Numbered from the stretch's first letter, positions 29,880-39,409 are shown. The stretch: DNA of 64,000 nt from PALSA-612 sp963755155 (GCA_963755155.1 CAVWIV010000015.1:124001-188000), one strand, 5' to 3'. Notes: generated from the sequence alone by a model not told the origin. Translations and numbers: made by a program.

Positions 29880-30708
29880 CCGCCGCCAGGCTGTGTCGAG
29901 CACCGACCTCACGGCCCTGCGCTGGGCGCGGCGGCGCGCGCTCGCCCTTCGCATCGTGCTCGCGGGGGGCGCCGTGGCGCTGCTCGTGGCCGCAGCTGCG
30001 TCCGCGCGCAACCTCGACGTTCGCGAGCGAAGCTTTCTGCCGCCGGGCTCTACAGGCGTCGTCGTCATCGACGTCTCGCTGAGCATCGCCGAGGCGAACT
30101 ACGTCGATGTCCGCCGGACGCTGAAGCAGTTGGTCCGGATCGATGCTCCGGTCGGCCTCGTCTTCTTCTCGGACGTCCCGTACGAGCTGTTGCCGCCTGG
30201 GACCCCCGCGTCGGAGCTCGAGCCGCTGCTGCGCGTGCTCCAGCCGTCGAGGTCGGCGGCGTCGCCGCCCATCAACCCGTGGTGGGATACGTTCAGGGCC
30301 GGCACGCGGATCTCGACCGCGCTCGCGCTCGCGCGGGACATGCTCGAGCGGGACAAGGTGAAGGACGGCTTCGTCGTGCTCGTCTCAGACCTCGAGACGG
30401 CGCCGGAGGACGTTCAGGCCACGTCGCGCGTCATTCAGGACATCCAGCGCAGCGGTATCGACATGCGCGTCGTCCCGATGTCGGCCTCAGGCGACTCGCT
30501 GAGCCTCTTCCAGGGCCTGCTCGGTCCGAAGGCGTTCGCGTCGCTGCCCGCGGAGACCGGTGAGGAGCGGACCTTCGAGAGCGCTCTCGGCGCCGGCGTG
30601 CCGACGGGCCTGCTCCTGTTCGGCGGCCTGCTCTTCGCGCTCCTCGCCCTGCACGAGCACTTCGCTGGACGGCTCGCCCTCCCGCGCGCGAAGGGAGCGA
30701 AGGCGTGA
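29863..30708 (+). CDS. VWA domain membrane protein (first)
   Basis: 281 residues. An N-terminal helix (ALRIVLAGGAVALLVAAAAS), a VWA domain with MIDAS motif DVSLS (VVVIDVSLSIAEANYVDV) and LVSDLETAPEDVQ, and a C-terminal helix (TGLLLFGGLLFALLALHEHF). Resembles BatA/BatB proteins, which bind metal at the MIDAS site and interact with MoxR. ATG overlaps the preceding coding region. Confidence 0.8.
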   Translation: MRLRRSRRQAVSSTDLTALRWARRRALALRIVLAGGAVALLVAAAASARNLDVRERSFLPPGSTGVVVIDVSLSIAEANYVDVRRTLKQLVRIDAPVGLVFFSDVPYELLPPGTPASELEPLLRVLQPSRSAASPPINPWWDTFRAGTRISTALALARDMLERDKVKDGFVVLVSDLETAPEDVQATSRVIQDIQRSGIDMRVVPMSASGDSLSLFQGLLGPKAFASLPAETGEERTFESALGAGVPTGLLLFGGLLFALLALHEHFAGRLALPRAKGAKA

Positions 30709-31337
30709 AGCGACTAGCGCTGGGGGTTGCCGCCGTTGTCTGCGTCGCGCTCGCGACGGTGCTCTTCCTGCTTGCCGTCGACATCGGCCGCTGGAACGAC
30801 GCGATGGCCGCGGACGACGTCCGCTACCGCGCCGAGCCCGAGAGCACCGACCTCTGGCAGCCGGACACGGTGCTGCCGTTCGGCGCCGCAAAGCGGCTGC
30901 TCGGGACCGGTGACGACCTGGCGTTCCGCCAGGCGCTGCGCGCACTGCGCCTCGGACGGCTCGATCTCGGGATCACCTCCGATCCCGTGCTCGCGCTCAG
31001 CCGCGGCGAGGCTCGCGCCCGGCTTCAGCAGGTCGCCACGGAAGACGACGATCGCATCCGGAGGTCTCGCGCCACGAACCTCGTCGGCGTGATCGCGTTC
31101 GCGAGCTCGCTGACCGAGGCGCGCGACCAGGCGGCGTTCGTCCAGGACGCCGCCGCCGCGTTCCAGACGGCGATCGAGCTCGATCCGAACAATCGCGAGG
31201 CGAAGGCAAACCTCGAGCTCGCGCTCCAGCGAGGGCGGGCGCTCCAGCCGACGGAGGCCGGCGGCGGCCCGAACCCGTCGCCCGGCGGCTCGGGAGCGAA
31301 GGGCGCGGGCGCGGGCGACCCGGGCTCGGGCTACTAG
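30705..31337 (+). CDS. TPR protein of the MoxR/VWA operon (BatC-like)
   Basis: 210 residues: an N-terminal helix (LALGVAAVVCVALATVLFLLA), a middle alpha-helical region, one recognisable TPR unit (AAFQTAIELDPNNREAKANLELAL) and a Gly/Pro-rich tail. Small TPR proteins of this kind, called BatC, occur between the VWA genes of Bat operons. GTG overlaps the previous stop and its own TAG is followed at once by the next GTG. Confidence 0.7.
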   Translation: MKRLALGVAAVVCVALATVLFLLAVDIGRWNDAMAADDVRYRAEPESTDLWQPDTVLPFGAAKRLLGTGDDLAFRQALRALRLGRLDLGITSDPVLALSRGEARARLQQVATEDDDRIRRSRATNLVGVIAFASSLTEARDQAAFVQDAAAAFQTAIELDPNNREAKANLELALQRGRALQPTEAGGGPNPSPGGSGAKGAGAGDPGSGY

Positions 31338-32311
31338 TGCTCGCGTTCGACCTCATCTTCCTGTCGCCGAAGGGTGCGCTGATCTCGCTCGGAGTCGCCC
31401 TCCCGCTCGCTGTGCTCGTGCTCGTCTCGCGGCGGGGCAGCCGCCTCCGAGCCGCCCTCTCGGTCCCGCGCGCGTCGCGCCGGCGCCTGGTCGTGCCGAC
31501 GCTCGCCGCAGCGGCCGTAGCGGGTCTCTTCGGCGTCGCCGCCGCTCAGCCCGTGGCCGAGTCGGAGACCGCGCTCGAGGTGCGGACGGACGCAGAGGCG
31601 TACGTCGTGATCGACGTCTCCCGCTCGATGCTCGCGAAGTCGGGGCTCGGCGAGACGATGCGCCTGGGACGCGCGAAGGCCGCGGCCGTCGAGCTGCGGA
31701 GCTCGCTGCCGGAGATCCCGGTCGGCGTTGCCTCGCTCACCGACCGCACGCTGCCGCATCTCTTCCCGAGCGCCGACGCCGACGCCTTCCGCGCCACCGT
31801 CGCCCTCGCTCTCGCCATCGAGCAGCCGCCGCCACGGTCGAGCTTCATCACGACCGCGACGAGCTTCGACTCGCTCGCGGCCATGTCCACCCAGCGCTTC
31901 TTCTCGCCTCGCGCCCAGAAGCGCGTGGTCGTCGTACTGACCGACGGCGAGAGCCAGGGCGTCAACGCCGCACGACTGGCGCGCGTCTGGAAGAGGCCAC
32001 CCGGAGTGGATGTCGTCTTCGTGCAGTTCTGGTCGCGCGACGAGCGGGTGTTCAACCGCGGACTGCCCGAGCCGCAGTACCGGCCCAACCCGGCCGCGCG
32101 GTCCGACCTCGACCGGCTCGCGAAGCTGACCGGCGCCACGATCTTCGACGAGAGCGAGCTCGACGACGTGACCGCCCACGTGCGGTCCGCGCTCGACCGC
32201 GGGCCCGTGGTGACGGAGGGCGTGCGGAAGACGCGCCTCGCGCTCGCGCCGTACCTGCTCGCCTTCGCGATGCTGCCCCTAGGGCTGTTGCTCTGGAAGC
32301 GGGACCGTTAG
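31337..32311 (+). CDS. VWA domain membrane protein (second)
   Basis: 324 residues. Two N-terminal helices, a VWA domain with canonical MIDAS DVSRSM (YVVIDVSRSMLAKSG), VASLTDR and VVVLTDGESQG, and a C-terminal membrane anchor (LALAPYLLAFAMLPLGLLLW). BatA/BatB-like, and a closer match to the canonical motif than the first VWA protein. Its stop at 32309-32311 meets the probable stop of the convergent gene. Confidence 0.85.
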   Translation: MLAFDLIFLSPKGALISLGVALPLAVLVLVSRRGSRLRAALSVPRASRRRLVVPTLAAAAVAGLFGVAAAQPVAESETALEVRTDAEAYVVIDVSRSMLAKSGLGETMRLGRAKAAAVELRSSLPEIPVGVASLTDRTLPHLFPSADADAFRATVALALAIEQPPPRSSFITTATSFDSLAAMSTQRFFSPRAQKRVVVVLTDGESQGVNAARLARVWKRPPGVDVVFVQFWSRDERVFNRGLPEPQYRPNPAARSDLDRLAKLTGATIFDESELDDVTAHVRSALDRGPVVTEGVRKTRLALAPYLLAFAMLPLGLLLWKRDR

Positions 32312-32669
32312 TGTCCTCGATGCAGGGCTCAGCAGCCTCGGGGAACCCGTTCTCGTCCATGTACGAGATGGCACGGCTGGCGAGCCAGACGACCGCCTCC
32401 GGGCTCGCCTCGGCGAGCGCCGCCCGTACGGCGTCGTCTCCCACCTCGGAGCTCTTCCACTGCCCGCCTCGTGCGCGCCGCAACTTGCAGAGGACGAACG
32501 CGGCGCGGTCAGCCTTGTTTCCGTGCTCGGCGTACCAGCCGCTGCCGGCGGCGTCGTCGATGGCCGCAGCAGCCTGCAGAGCGAGCTGGCCCGCGTCCTC
32601 TGCGGCGGCGATGGCGTCCGCCGGGCGCTGTTTCGAGTCCTTGCCTGGGAACATGCGTCCGATATCCAT
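32308..32669 (-). CDS. Conserved hypothetical soluble protein (end of frame uncertain)
   Basis: About 120 residues, beginning MDIGRMFPGKDSKQRPADA and continuing with alanine-rich helices (AAEDAGQLALQAAAAIDDA; WLASRAISYMDENGFPEAA). No family recognised. The start is well supported: an AGGAGG site lies seven bases before the ATG. As written the frame stays open to 32052, antisense to the VWA gene, in Arg/Ala-rich sequence that does not look like protein. If one G has been lost near 32325 the frame ends in EALHRGH and a TAA at 32308-32310, back to back with the VWA stop. I favour the short version. Confidence 0.55.
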
Positions 32670-32721
32670 TCGGCCTCCTAACCGAAACGTTTGGGATACG
32701 TCATACAGTACGATCCTGCAC

Positions 32722-32751
32722 TTGACCACGGGAGAGGGCGAAATGGACTAT
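32722..32751 (+). promoter_or_regulatory. Candidate promoter of the peptide transporter operon
   Basis: TTGACC at 32722-32727, an 18-base spacer and GACTAT at 32746-32751, in a locally AT-richer intergenic stretch between divergent genes. It would leave a leader of about 100 bases before the solute-binding protein gene, which includes a GATCGATCGATC repeat near 32793. Moderate match only. Confidence 0.35.
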
Positions 32752-32860
32752 CGATCTGAAGATCACTGGCTGGGAACGGCTGCCTGGCTATTGATCGATC
32801 GATCTATCGCTCCCGACCGCAGTCACGTGTGTGAACGAACCATTCGGATGGAGGAGATAG

Positions 32861-34492
32861 ATGCGTAAGCGTTCAATCGTGCTCCTCGCGGGAGCGCTTG
32901 CGATCGCAGCGACGCTCGTCGTCGGCCCAACGGCCACGGCCAGCTCCGATCGCGCTTCCGCGGGAACGGTCGTGTTCATTCACGACCAGGAGCCGCCGAA
33001 CCTCCAGGGTCCGTGGGTAGGGAACAACCTCTATGCCACGTCCCTGGTACTGAACAACATCTGGTACGGCGGTCAGATTCGCGACAACAAGGCGAATCTC
33101 GTACCGCGTCTGTACACGGGCACCCCGAAGCTCGTGAAGAAGAAGCCACTGACCATCGCCGTCGAGTTCTCGGCCAAGGCCAAGTGGTCGGACGGCAAGC
33201 CCGTCACCGCGAAGGACCTCAAGGCGACGTGGCAGGTCTTCATCAACCCGGCGAACAACGTCATCAGCCGAACGGGTTGGGAGGACGTGAAGTCGATTAC
33301 GGGCAGCGGCAAGAAGGCCGTCCTCGTCTTCAAGAAGTCGTACGCCGACTGGGAGGCCCTCGTTTCGAGCGGTGTCTACCCGGCGCACGTCATCGCGGGC
33401 CAGGACATGAACAAGATGTTCCTGACCTCGATTCCCGTCTCCAGCGGTCCGTGGCGCTTCGACAGCTGGCAGAAGGGTGTCCAGCTGGCAGTCCGCAAGA
33501 ACGCGGCCTTCGCTGCCGGTCCGAAGCTCAAGCTCGACCGTGTCGTGTTCCGTTACATCATCGACACGAACGCGCGATTCCAGGCACTGAAGGCCGGTGA
33601 GGGTCAGGTCATGGAGCCCCAGCCGCAGCTTCAGATCGCCGACTTCCTCAAGGACAAGAAGTTCGTCGTTGACCAGAAGATCGGCTACGCCTGGGAGCAC
33701 GTAGACATCCAGTTCGGTCCGCAGGGCCACCTGGCGCTGAAGCAGCCGTACGTCCGCAAGGCGCTCATTCAGGGCATCAACAAGAAGCAGATCGCTGGTG
33801 CTCTGTACGCAACGATCGCCCCTGGACTGCCGGCTCTCTACAGCCACATGTTCAAGCCCTTCGAGTCGAACTACAAGCAGAACTGGGCTGTCTACAAGTT
33901 CAACCAGCAGTCCGTCATCGACACGCTGCAGAAGAAGGGTTGCACCGGTGGACCGAGCAAGCCCGCCGCGAACAACCAGTCGATCTTCAGCTGTCCGAAC
34001 GTCGGCAAGCTGTCGTTCCGCTTCGGTACCACGACCGGCAACCAGCTCCGCGCGCTCGCCTTCGAGATCATGCAGAGGCAGCTCAAGAGCGTCGGAATCG
34101 AGCTCGTCGCTCGCTTCCAGGTCGCCGGCACGCTGTTCGGCACGACGCTTCCGTCGGGCGACTTCGACCTGGCCATGTTCACGTGGGTCGGCAGCCCGTC
34201 CACCCCGATCACGATCAAGGACCTCTACGGCTGTGGAGGCGATCAGAACTACATGAACTACTGCAACAAGGCGGGCACCGCGATCATGAACGCGGTCGCG
34301 GGTGAGCTCGACGCCGCAAAGCGGGCGAAGATGCTCAACACGACCGAGCTCAAGCACCTGGTCAAGGACATCCCGTCCATCCCGCTGTTCGCACGGCCGA
34401 TCTATGTCATCCGCGCGAACACGGTCAAGGGTCCCGTGGTCAACCCGACCGGCGAGGGTAGCCCTTGGAACGTCGCAAACTGGTCGGCGTAG
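32861..34492 (+). CDS. Peptide/nickel-type ABC transporter solute-binding protein (family 5)
   Basis: 543 residues. Signal peptide MRKRSIVLLAGALAIAATLVVG without a lipobox cysteine, so it appears secreted, not lipid anchored, unless another anchor exists. Family 5 features: AKWSDGKPVTAKDLKATWQ, SSGPWRFDSWQKGVQLAVRKN, LKQPYVRKALIQGINKKQIAG and LAFEIMQRQLKSVGIELVAR. GGAGG ribosome binding site eight bases before the ATG. Codon choice is less GC-extreme than its neighbours, which fits high expression. Substrate not predictable. Confidence 0.92.
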   Translation: MRKRSIVLLAGALAIAATLVVGPTATASSDRASAGTVVFIHDQEPPNLQGPWVGNNLYATSLVLNNIWYGGQIRDNKANLVPRLYTGTPKLVKKKPLTIAVEFSAKAKWSDGKPVTAKDLKATWQVFINPANNVISRTGWEDVKSITGSGKKAVLVFKKSYADWEALVSSGVYPAHVIAGQDMNKMFLTSIPVSSGPWRFDSWQKGVQLAVRKNAAFAAGPKLKLDRVVFRYIIDTNARFQALKAGEGQVMEPQPQLQIADFLKDKKFVVDQKIGYAWEHVDIQFGPQGHLALKQPYVRKALIQGINKKQIAGALYATIAPGLPALYSHMFKPFESNYKQNWAVYKFNQQSVIDTLQKKGCTGGPSKPAANNQSIFSCPNVGKLSFRFGTTTGNQLRALAFEIMQRQLKSVGIELVARFQVAGTLFGTTLPSGDFDLAMFTWVGSPSTPITIKDLYGCGGDQNYMNYCNKAGTAIMNAVAGELDAAKRAKMLNTTELKHLVKDIPSIPLFARPIYVIRANTVKGPVVNPTGEGSPWNVANWSA

Positions 34493-34532
34493 GTCAGCCA
34501 GCCAGGTAGGTAGTACGGAGGAACCACGAAGT

Positions 34533-34560
34533 CCCCACTCCCGCTCCGGCGGGGGTGGGG
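34533..34560 (+). terminator. Intercistronic hairpin after the binding-protein gene
   Basis: CCCCACTCCCGC (34533-34544) pairs with GCGGGGGTGGGG (34549-34560) with one G-U pair and a four-base loop. It lies between the solute-binding protein gene and the first permease gene. Such stems usually stabilise or partly terminate the mRNA so that the binding protein is made in excess over the membrane parts. Confidence 0.6.
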
Positions 34561-34609
34561 CTTCCCTCCAGGACAGACCGGACGAGCGAGAAGAGAGGAG
34601 ACGCACTAC

Positions 34610-35587
34610 ATGGTCACCTACATCATCCGCCGGCTCCTCTACAGCGTGCTCGTCCTCGTCGCGGCGAGCTTTCTCGTCTTTACGTTCGTAGCGAAGGGCG
34701 CCGGCGACCCGCTCGGACCGCTTCGCGTTGCCCAGAACGTCGACCAGGAAGGTCTCGACCGCATCGCCGAGGCGAAGCACCTCAACGACTCGGTGTTCGT
34801 GCGCTACGGCTACTGGGCGAGGGACGCGGTCACGAACAACTTCGGCGAGACGCTCCTGACGAACAAGCCCATCCTGCCCGATCTCTGGCGCGTGATGAAG
34901 AACACGCTCCAGCTCATCATCCTCGCAGAGCTGCTCGCCATCCTCATCGCCGTCGGCATCGGGGTGCTCTCGGCATTACGCCAGTACTCCGCCTTCGACT
35001 ACACGGCGACGACGTTCAGCTTCCTGGGGTTAGCGATGCCGCTCTTCTGGCTCGCGCTCATGGCTCAGGTGCTCATCGTGCAAGTCCAGGGCTGGACGGG
35101 GCATAAGATCTTTCCCGTCGCGAGCCTCAACGACGTGGACCCGGGCAGCGGCATCGACTTCTGGATCGACCGCGCCCATCATCTCGCCCTGCCGATGATG
35201 GTGCTGATGGTGGCGAGCATCGCCGGGTACTCCCGCTTCATGCGCGCCTCGATGCTCGAGGTCGTGAACGCCGACTACGTTCGCACCGCGCGGGCCAAGG
35301 GGCTCATCGAGCGCAGGGTGACGTTCGGCCATGCCTTTCGCAACGCGCTCGTCCCGCTCGTGACGATCATCGCGCTGAACTTCGGCGCCCTGATCGGCGG
35401 CGCGGTCGTCACCGAGACGGTGTTCTCGCTCGACGGCATGGGCCTCTACTTCATCAACGCGCTCGGCGGTGCCGATCCGTACCCGGTCATGGCGTGGCTC
35501 ATGGTCACGGCGACGATGATCATCATCTTCAACCTCATCGCGGACATCCTCTACGGCGTGCTCGATCCACGAGTGCGCTATGACTGA
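34610..35587 (+). CDS. Peptide-type ABC transporter permease (DppB/OppB family)
   Basis: 325 residues with six helices. N-terminus YIIRRLLYSVLVLVAASFLVF is typical of DppB proteins, and the EAA loop is ARAKGLIERRVTFGHAFRNAL. The ending ILYGVLDPRVRYD is a family hallmark. It forms the membrane channel with the following permease and overlaps it by eight bases. Confidence 0.94.
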   Translation: MVTYIIRRLLYSVLVLVAASFLVFTFVAKGAGDPLGPLRVAQNVDQEGLDRIAEAKHLNDSVFVRYGYWARDAVTNNFGETLLTNKPILPDLWRVMKNTLQLIILAELLAILIAVGIGVLSALRQYSAFDYTATTFSFLGLAMPLFWLALMAQVLIVQVQGWTGHKIFPVASLNDVDPGSGIDFWIDRAHHLALPMMVLMVASIAGYSRFMRASMLEVVNADYVRTARAKGLIERRVTFGHAFRNALVPLVTIIALNFGALIGGAVVTETVFSLDGMGLYFINALGGADPYPVMAWLMVTATMIIIFNLIADILYGVLDPRVRYD

Positions 35588-36680
35588 TACGCGGCGGCCG
35601 GCGGACATGCTTCCCGAAGAGCGAGAAGAGCGCCACATGTCGTCGGCGAGCGTCGCTCGACCCGCGAGTGCGGGCGACGCGACCGGAAGCGTGGCGTTGC
35701 ACGAGGACCCGTCGGTCGTCGGCACTCCCAGCATGGACCTCACCTACGAGCACGGCGTCGAGCTCGAGGCCCGCAGCCAGTGGGCATATGCCCGCATGCG
35801 CTTCTTCCGGCACAGGCTCGCGGTCACGAGCCTCATCATCCTCATCGGCTTCGGCCTCGTCGCGCTGTTCGCGGGCTGGGTCGCGCCGTACACGGAGGAC
35901 TGGCAGCCCCCTTACGACGCGAACTACCTCAACTCACTGAACCAGGCTCCCTCGTTGGACTTTCCCTTCGGCACTGACCAGCTGGGGCGCGACTATCTCA
36001 GCCGGGTGATCTACGGCATCCAGACGTCGCTGGGCGTCGCGATCGTGGTCGCGCTGCTCGCAACGGTCATCGGCACGGCCATCGGCGCCGTCGCCGGCTA
36101 CTACGGCGGCGCGGTCGACAACGGCCTGATGCGCTTCACCGACCTCATCCTCACGGTGCCGGGGCTCGCGGTCCTGCTCGTCGCCGCGGCGTACCTCGGC
36201 TCCTCGGCGGTCAACGTGCCGCTCGGAGTCACGTCGTTCAGCATCCCGCAACCGTTCGTGATCGGTCTCATCCTCGCCTTCCTGTTCTGGACCGGGATCG
36301 CTCGCATCGTGCGAGGCCTGTTCCTCTCGTTACGCGAGAAGGAGTTCGTGGAGGCGGCCAAGGCATCAGGGGCCGGCGACCGGCGGATCATCGCTCGCCA
36401 CATCCTCCCCAACTGCGTCGGCCCGATCGTCGTCAACACGACGCTGATCATCGCCGCGGCGATCCTCGTCGAGGCGGCTCTGTCCTTCCTCGGCTTCGGC
36501 ATCCAGCCGCCGGAGTCCTCGGTCGGCAAGCTCATCGCGGACGGCCAGCAGCAGGGCCCCGACCAGTGGTGGCTCATCTTGTTCCCAGGGCTCGTTATCA
36601 CGGCGATCGCGCTCTGCGTGAACTTCGTCGGCGACGGCTTGCGCGACGCGCTCGACCCGACGCAGCGAGTGCGCGCCTGA
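35580..36680 (+). CDS. Peptide-type ABC transporter permease (DppC/OppC family)
   Basis: 366 residues. The core is a standard DppC: FRHRLAVTSLIILIGFGLVA, PFGTDQLGRDYLSRVIYG, EAA loop EAAKASGAGDRRIIARHILP and the C-terminal NFVGDGLRDALDPTQRVRA. An extra N-terminal region of about 70 mostly hydrophilic residues precedes the first helix; the ATG at 35638 would shorten it by 19. Start 35580 is kept because of the short overlap with the upstream gene. Confidence 0.92.
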   Translation: MTDTRRPADMLPEEREERHMSSASVARPASAGDATGSVALHEDPSVVGTPSMDLTYEHGVELEARSQWAYARMRFFRHRLAVTSLIILIGFGLVALFAGWVAPYTEDWQPPYDANYLNSLNQAPSLDFPFGTDQLGRDYLSRVIYGIQTSLGVAIVVALLATVIGTAIGAVAGYYGGAVDNGLMRFTDLILTVPGLAVLLVAAAYLGSSAVNVPLGVTSFSIPQPFVIGLILAFLFWTGIARIVRGLFLSLREKEFVEAAKASGAGDRRIIARHILPNCVGPIVVNTTLIIAAAILVEAALSFLGFGIQPPESSVGKLIADGQQQGPDQWWLILFPGLVITAIALCVNFVGDGLRDALDPTQRVRA

Positions 36681-36722
36681 GCGCACGCGGAGGGGCTCGG
36701 CGCCCGTTACGATCCTCCTGCA

Positions 36723-37745
36723 ATGCCTGACCCAGTCCTCGCGATCAACGACCTGACCGTCGAGTTCAAGACGGAGGACGGCATCGTGAAGGCCGTCACG
36801 GATGTGAGCTACGAGCTCTTCCCGGGCGAGGTGCTCGGCATCGTCGGCGAGTCCGGCTCGGGGAAGAGCGTGTCCATGCTCACTGTGCTCGGCCTTATCC
36901 CGCAGCCGCCGGGCCGCATCGTGAAAGGGGAGGCGGTCTTCAACGGTCGCGACCTCCTGACGATGGAGAAGGACGAGCTGCGGAAGATCCGGGGCGGCGA
37001 CGTGGCCATGATCTTCCAGGATCCGATGACGTCGCTGAACCCGGTGCTGACCGTCGGGGGCCAGATCGCCGAGGCGATCCGTGCGCACAACCCTGGGGTC
37101 GGCGAGGACGAGGCCGAGAAGCGGGTCGTCCAGCTGCTGTCGCTCGTCGGCGTGCCCAATCCCGAGCAGCGCTACCGCCAGTACCCGCACGAGTTCTCGG
37201 GCGGCATGCGGCAGCGCGGGATGATCGCCATGGCTATCGCCAACTCGCCGTCCGTGCTCGTCGCCGACGAGCCGACGACGGCGCTCGACGTGACGATCCA
37301 GGCTCAGATCATGGAGGTGATCAAGGCCGCCCAGCGCGAGACGCACGCGGCGATCGTGCTCATCACCCACGACCTCGGGCTCATCGCCGAGCTCGCCGAC
37401 CGCGTGGTCGTCATGTACGCGGGGCGCGTCGTGGAGCTGTGCGACGTCTACACGCTCTTCCACGACCCGAAGCACCCGTACACGCTCGGCCTCATGAACA
37501 GTCTTGCGAGGCTCGACTCGGACCAGTCTCGGCTCGAACCGATCCCGGGTCAGCCCCCGAGCATGATCAGCCCGCCGCCGGGCTGCGCGTTCCACCCACG
37601 CTGCCTCGTGTCGCAGGGTCGCGCCGTCTGTCGTACCGACGTTCCTCCGCTGCGCGACTTCGGCGACCACGTCGCCGCTTGCCACTTCGCCGAGGAGGTC
37701 TCCGCCCAGCGCGTGCCTGCCGGCGCGTCAGGGGGCGAGTCGTGA
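36723..37745 (+). CDS. Peptide-type ABC transporter ATPase (DppD/OppD family)
   Basis: 340 residues. Walker A GESGSGKSVSMLTVLGL, signature FSGGMRQRGMIAMAIA, Walker B VLVADEPTTALDVT. The C-terminal oligopeptide-transporter extension is present, with cysteines in GCAFHPRCLVSQGRAVCRTD. A TACGAT element nine bases before the ATG suggests an additional internal promoter. GTGA overlap with the next gene. Confidence 0.95.
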   Translation: MPDPVLAINDLTVEFKTEDGIVKAVTDVSYELFPGEVLGIVGESGSGKSVSMLTVLGLIPQPPGRIVKGEAVFNGRDLLTMEKDELRKIRGGDVAMIFQDPMTSLNPVLTVGGQIAEAIRAHNPGVGEDEAEKRVVQLLSLVGVPNPEQRYRQYPHEFSGGMRQRGMIAMAIANSPSVLVADEPTTALDVTIQAQIMEVIKAAQRETHAAIVLITHDLGLIAELADRVVVMYAGRVVELCDVYTLFHDPKHPYTLGLMNSLARLDSDQSRLEPIPGQPPSMISPPPGCAFHPRCLVSQGRAVCRTDVPPLRDFGDHVAACHFAEEVSAQRVPAGASGGES

Positions 37746-38835
37746 GCGAGACAATGGGCGAGACGGCCGTCGACGCCGCTACCGCTGACCCGAACGAGAT
37801 CCTCCGCGTCGAGGGCCTCGTCAAGTGGTTCCCGATCAAGGCGGGCGTGTTCAAGCACACGATCGGCCAGGTGCGTGCTGTGGACGGTGTCGACTTCGAG
37901 TGTCCTCCGCGGGGAGACGCTCGGGGTCGTCGGCGAGTCGGGCTGCGGCAAGACGACGCTCGGGCGGACGATCATCAAGCTCACGGAGCCGACCGGCGGG
38001 AAGATCGTCTTCAAGGGCGCCGACATCACGGCGTACAAGCGCAAGCAGATGCGCCCGGTGCGCCGCGACATGCAGATCGTCTTCCAGGATCCGTACGCGT
38101 CGCTGAACCCCCGGATGACGGTCCGCGAGATCGTCGCCGAGCCACTCCGCATCCACGACCTCTACCGCGGCAAGGAAGGACGTCGCAAGGTGGAAGGCCT
38201 CCTGCGAACCGTCGGTCTGAGCCCCGAGCATGCGAACCGCTTCCCGCACGAGTTCTCGGGTGGCCAGCGCCAGCGGATCGGCAGTCGCCCGCTCGCTCGC
38301 GTTGAACCCCGAGCTCCTCGTGCTCGACGAGCCCGTGTCCGCGCTCGACGTCTCGATCCAGGCGCAGGTGGTCAACCTCCTCGACCAGCTCCAGGACGAG
38401 TTCGGGCTCACGTATCTCTTCATCGCCCACGATCTCTCGGTCGTCCGTCACATCTCCGACCGGATCGCGGTCATGTACCTGGGCAAGGTCGTCGAGGTGG
38501 GAACGATAGAGCAGATCTACGGCACTCCGATGCACCCGTACACGCAGGCGCTGCTGTCGGCGGTGCCCATCGAGTCGCCCGACCAGCGTGGCAAGCGCAC
38601 GAGGATCATGCTCGAGGGAGACGTACCGAGCCCCGCCAACCCTCCCTCCGGTTGCCGCTTCCGAACGCGCTGCTGGAAGGCGAAGGAGATCTGCGCCGAG
38701 GAAGAGCCGCCGCTCGTGCCGCGCGGGGGCTCCGGACAGCCCGTCGCCTGCCACTTCGCGGAGATCATGCGTCCCCTCGAGCTCGCCGAGCGGACGAAGG
38801 TGCCGACGGTGCCGGGCGAAGTGCCCGCCGGGTAG
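37742..38835 (+). CDS. Peptide-type ABC transporter ATPase (DppF/OppF family; frame broken twice)
   Basis: About 363 residues after repair. Start LRVEGLVKWFPIKAGVFKHT, Walker A GVVGESGCGKTTLGRTI, signature EFSGGQRQRIAVARSLAL, Walker B LLVLDEPVSALDVS and the C-terminal cysteine extension GCRFRTRCWKAKEICAEEEP. An extra T at 37901 and an extra G at 38280/38281 interrupt it; the second falls inside the helix after the signature motif. Together with the preceding ATPase it would energise the two permeases. Confidence 0.9.
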
Positions 38836-38887
38836 TTCGCTACCTTGGCCAGGTGACAGCTAACTCCGAGCGGTCGGGCTCGTCTGA

Positions 38888-39355
38888 ATGGACATGAGAC
38901 CGGTTCGGCCTCTCGTATGTGAACGAGTTCGTGGGCAGATCTCCGTTGGTCTAGACGGAGAGCTGTCGCAGCTCGAACGCATGATGATCGCTTCACATCT
39001 CGAGCGCTGCGCCGGCTGCGGAGCGTACGAGACCGAGGTGCGCTCCTTCACGCAGGCACTGCGTGTGGCTCCGCTCGAGCCCATGGCCCGGTCGGTTGTG
39101 ATCCATCGCCGCCGGCGCCATGTCGGCGCGCGCTTGCAGGTCGCCGCCGCGGCGGCCGTAGCGCTCGTCGCGCTTGTCGGGGCGGGCGAGATGCTGCGAG
39201 GCCAGCAGCTGGACATCGAGTCCCCGACCTTCATCCCTGACGGCGCCGCCCAGATCAAGTACCAGACGAGGCAGGAGGTGCAGCGCGAGCAGGCGATCCT
39301 CGCCCGCGCGCCAAAGCCTGGCCACCCCGTCCAGCTCAAGGGCTCCGTTCTTTAG
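38888..39355 (+). CDS. Putative zinc-finger anti-sigma factor-like membrane protein
   Basis: 155 residues. The N-terminal zf-HC2 type motif is CERVRGQISVGLDGELS followed by SHLERCAGCGAYE (HxxxCxxC). A single helix (about 84-102, VAAAAAVALVALVGAGEML) separates it from an extracytoplasmic tail of about 50 residues. This is the layout of membrane anti-sigma factors, yet no ECF sigma gene is adjacent, so the partner is unknown. ATG at 38888; a second in-frame ATG is at 38894. Confidence 0.7.
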   Translation: MDMRPVRPLVCERVRGQISVGLDGELSQLERMMIASHLERCAGCGAYETEVRSFTQALRVAPLEPMARSVVIHRRRRHVGARLQVAAAAAVALVALVGAGEMLRGQQLDIESPTFIPDGAAQIKYQTRQEVQREQAILARAPKPGHPVQLKGSVL

Positions 39356-39409
39356 CCCGAAAGTCTGGCGACTTTCGGGCTCGGGCGAAAATCTCACGAT
39401 TTTCGCCCG
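39355..39409 (+). terminator. Tandem hairpins after the anti-sigma-like gene
   Basis: Two perfect stems in a row: GCCCGAAAGTC/GACTTTCGGGC with loop TGGC (39355-39380) and CGGGCGAAAATC/GATTTTCGCCCG with loop TCAC (39382-39409). The first begins at the TAG stop. Together with the hairpin at 39570 they occupy most of the 246-base gap between convergent genes; the remaining sequence (39410-39569) shows nothing I recognise. Confidence 0.6.

Noticed and set aside
32311..32868. Plus-strand open frame of 185 residues starting at the VWA stop
   Set aside because: Ser/Ala-rich composition is typical of an antisense shadow; the minus-strand frame has an AGGAGG site and better codon pattern.
32873..34780. 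635-residue open frame antisense to the solute-binding protein gene
   Set aside because: Same reason; it has no plausible start signal or protein-like composition, and the sense gene is certain.
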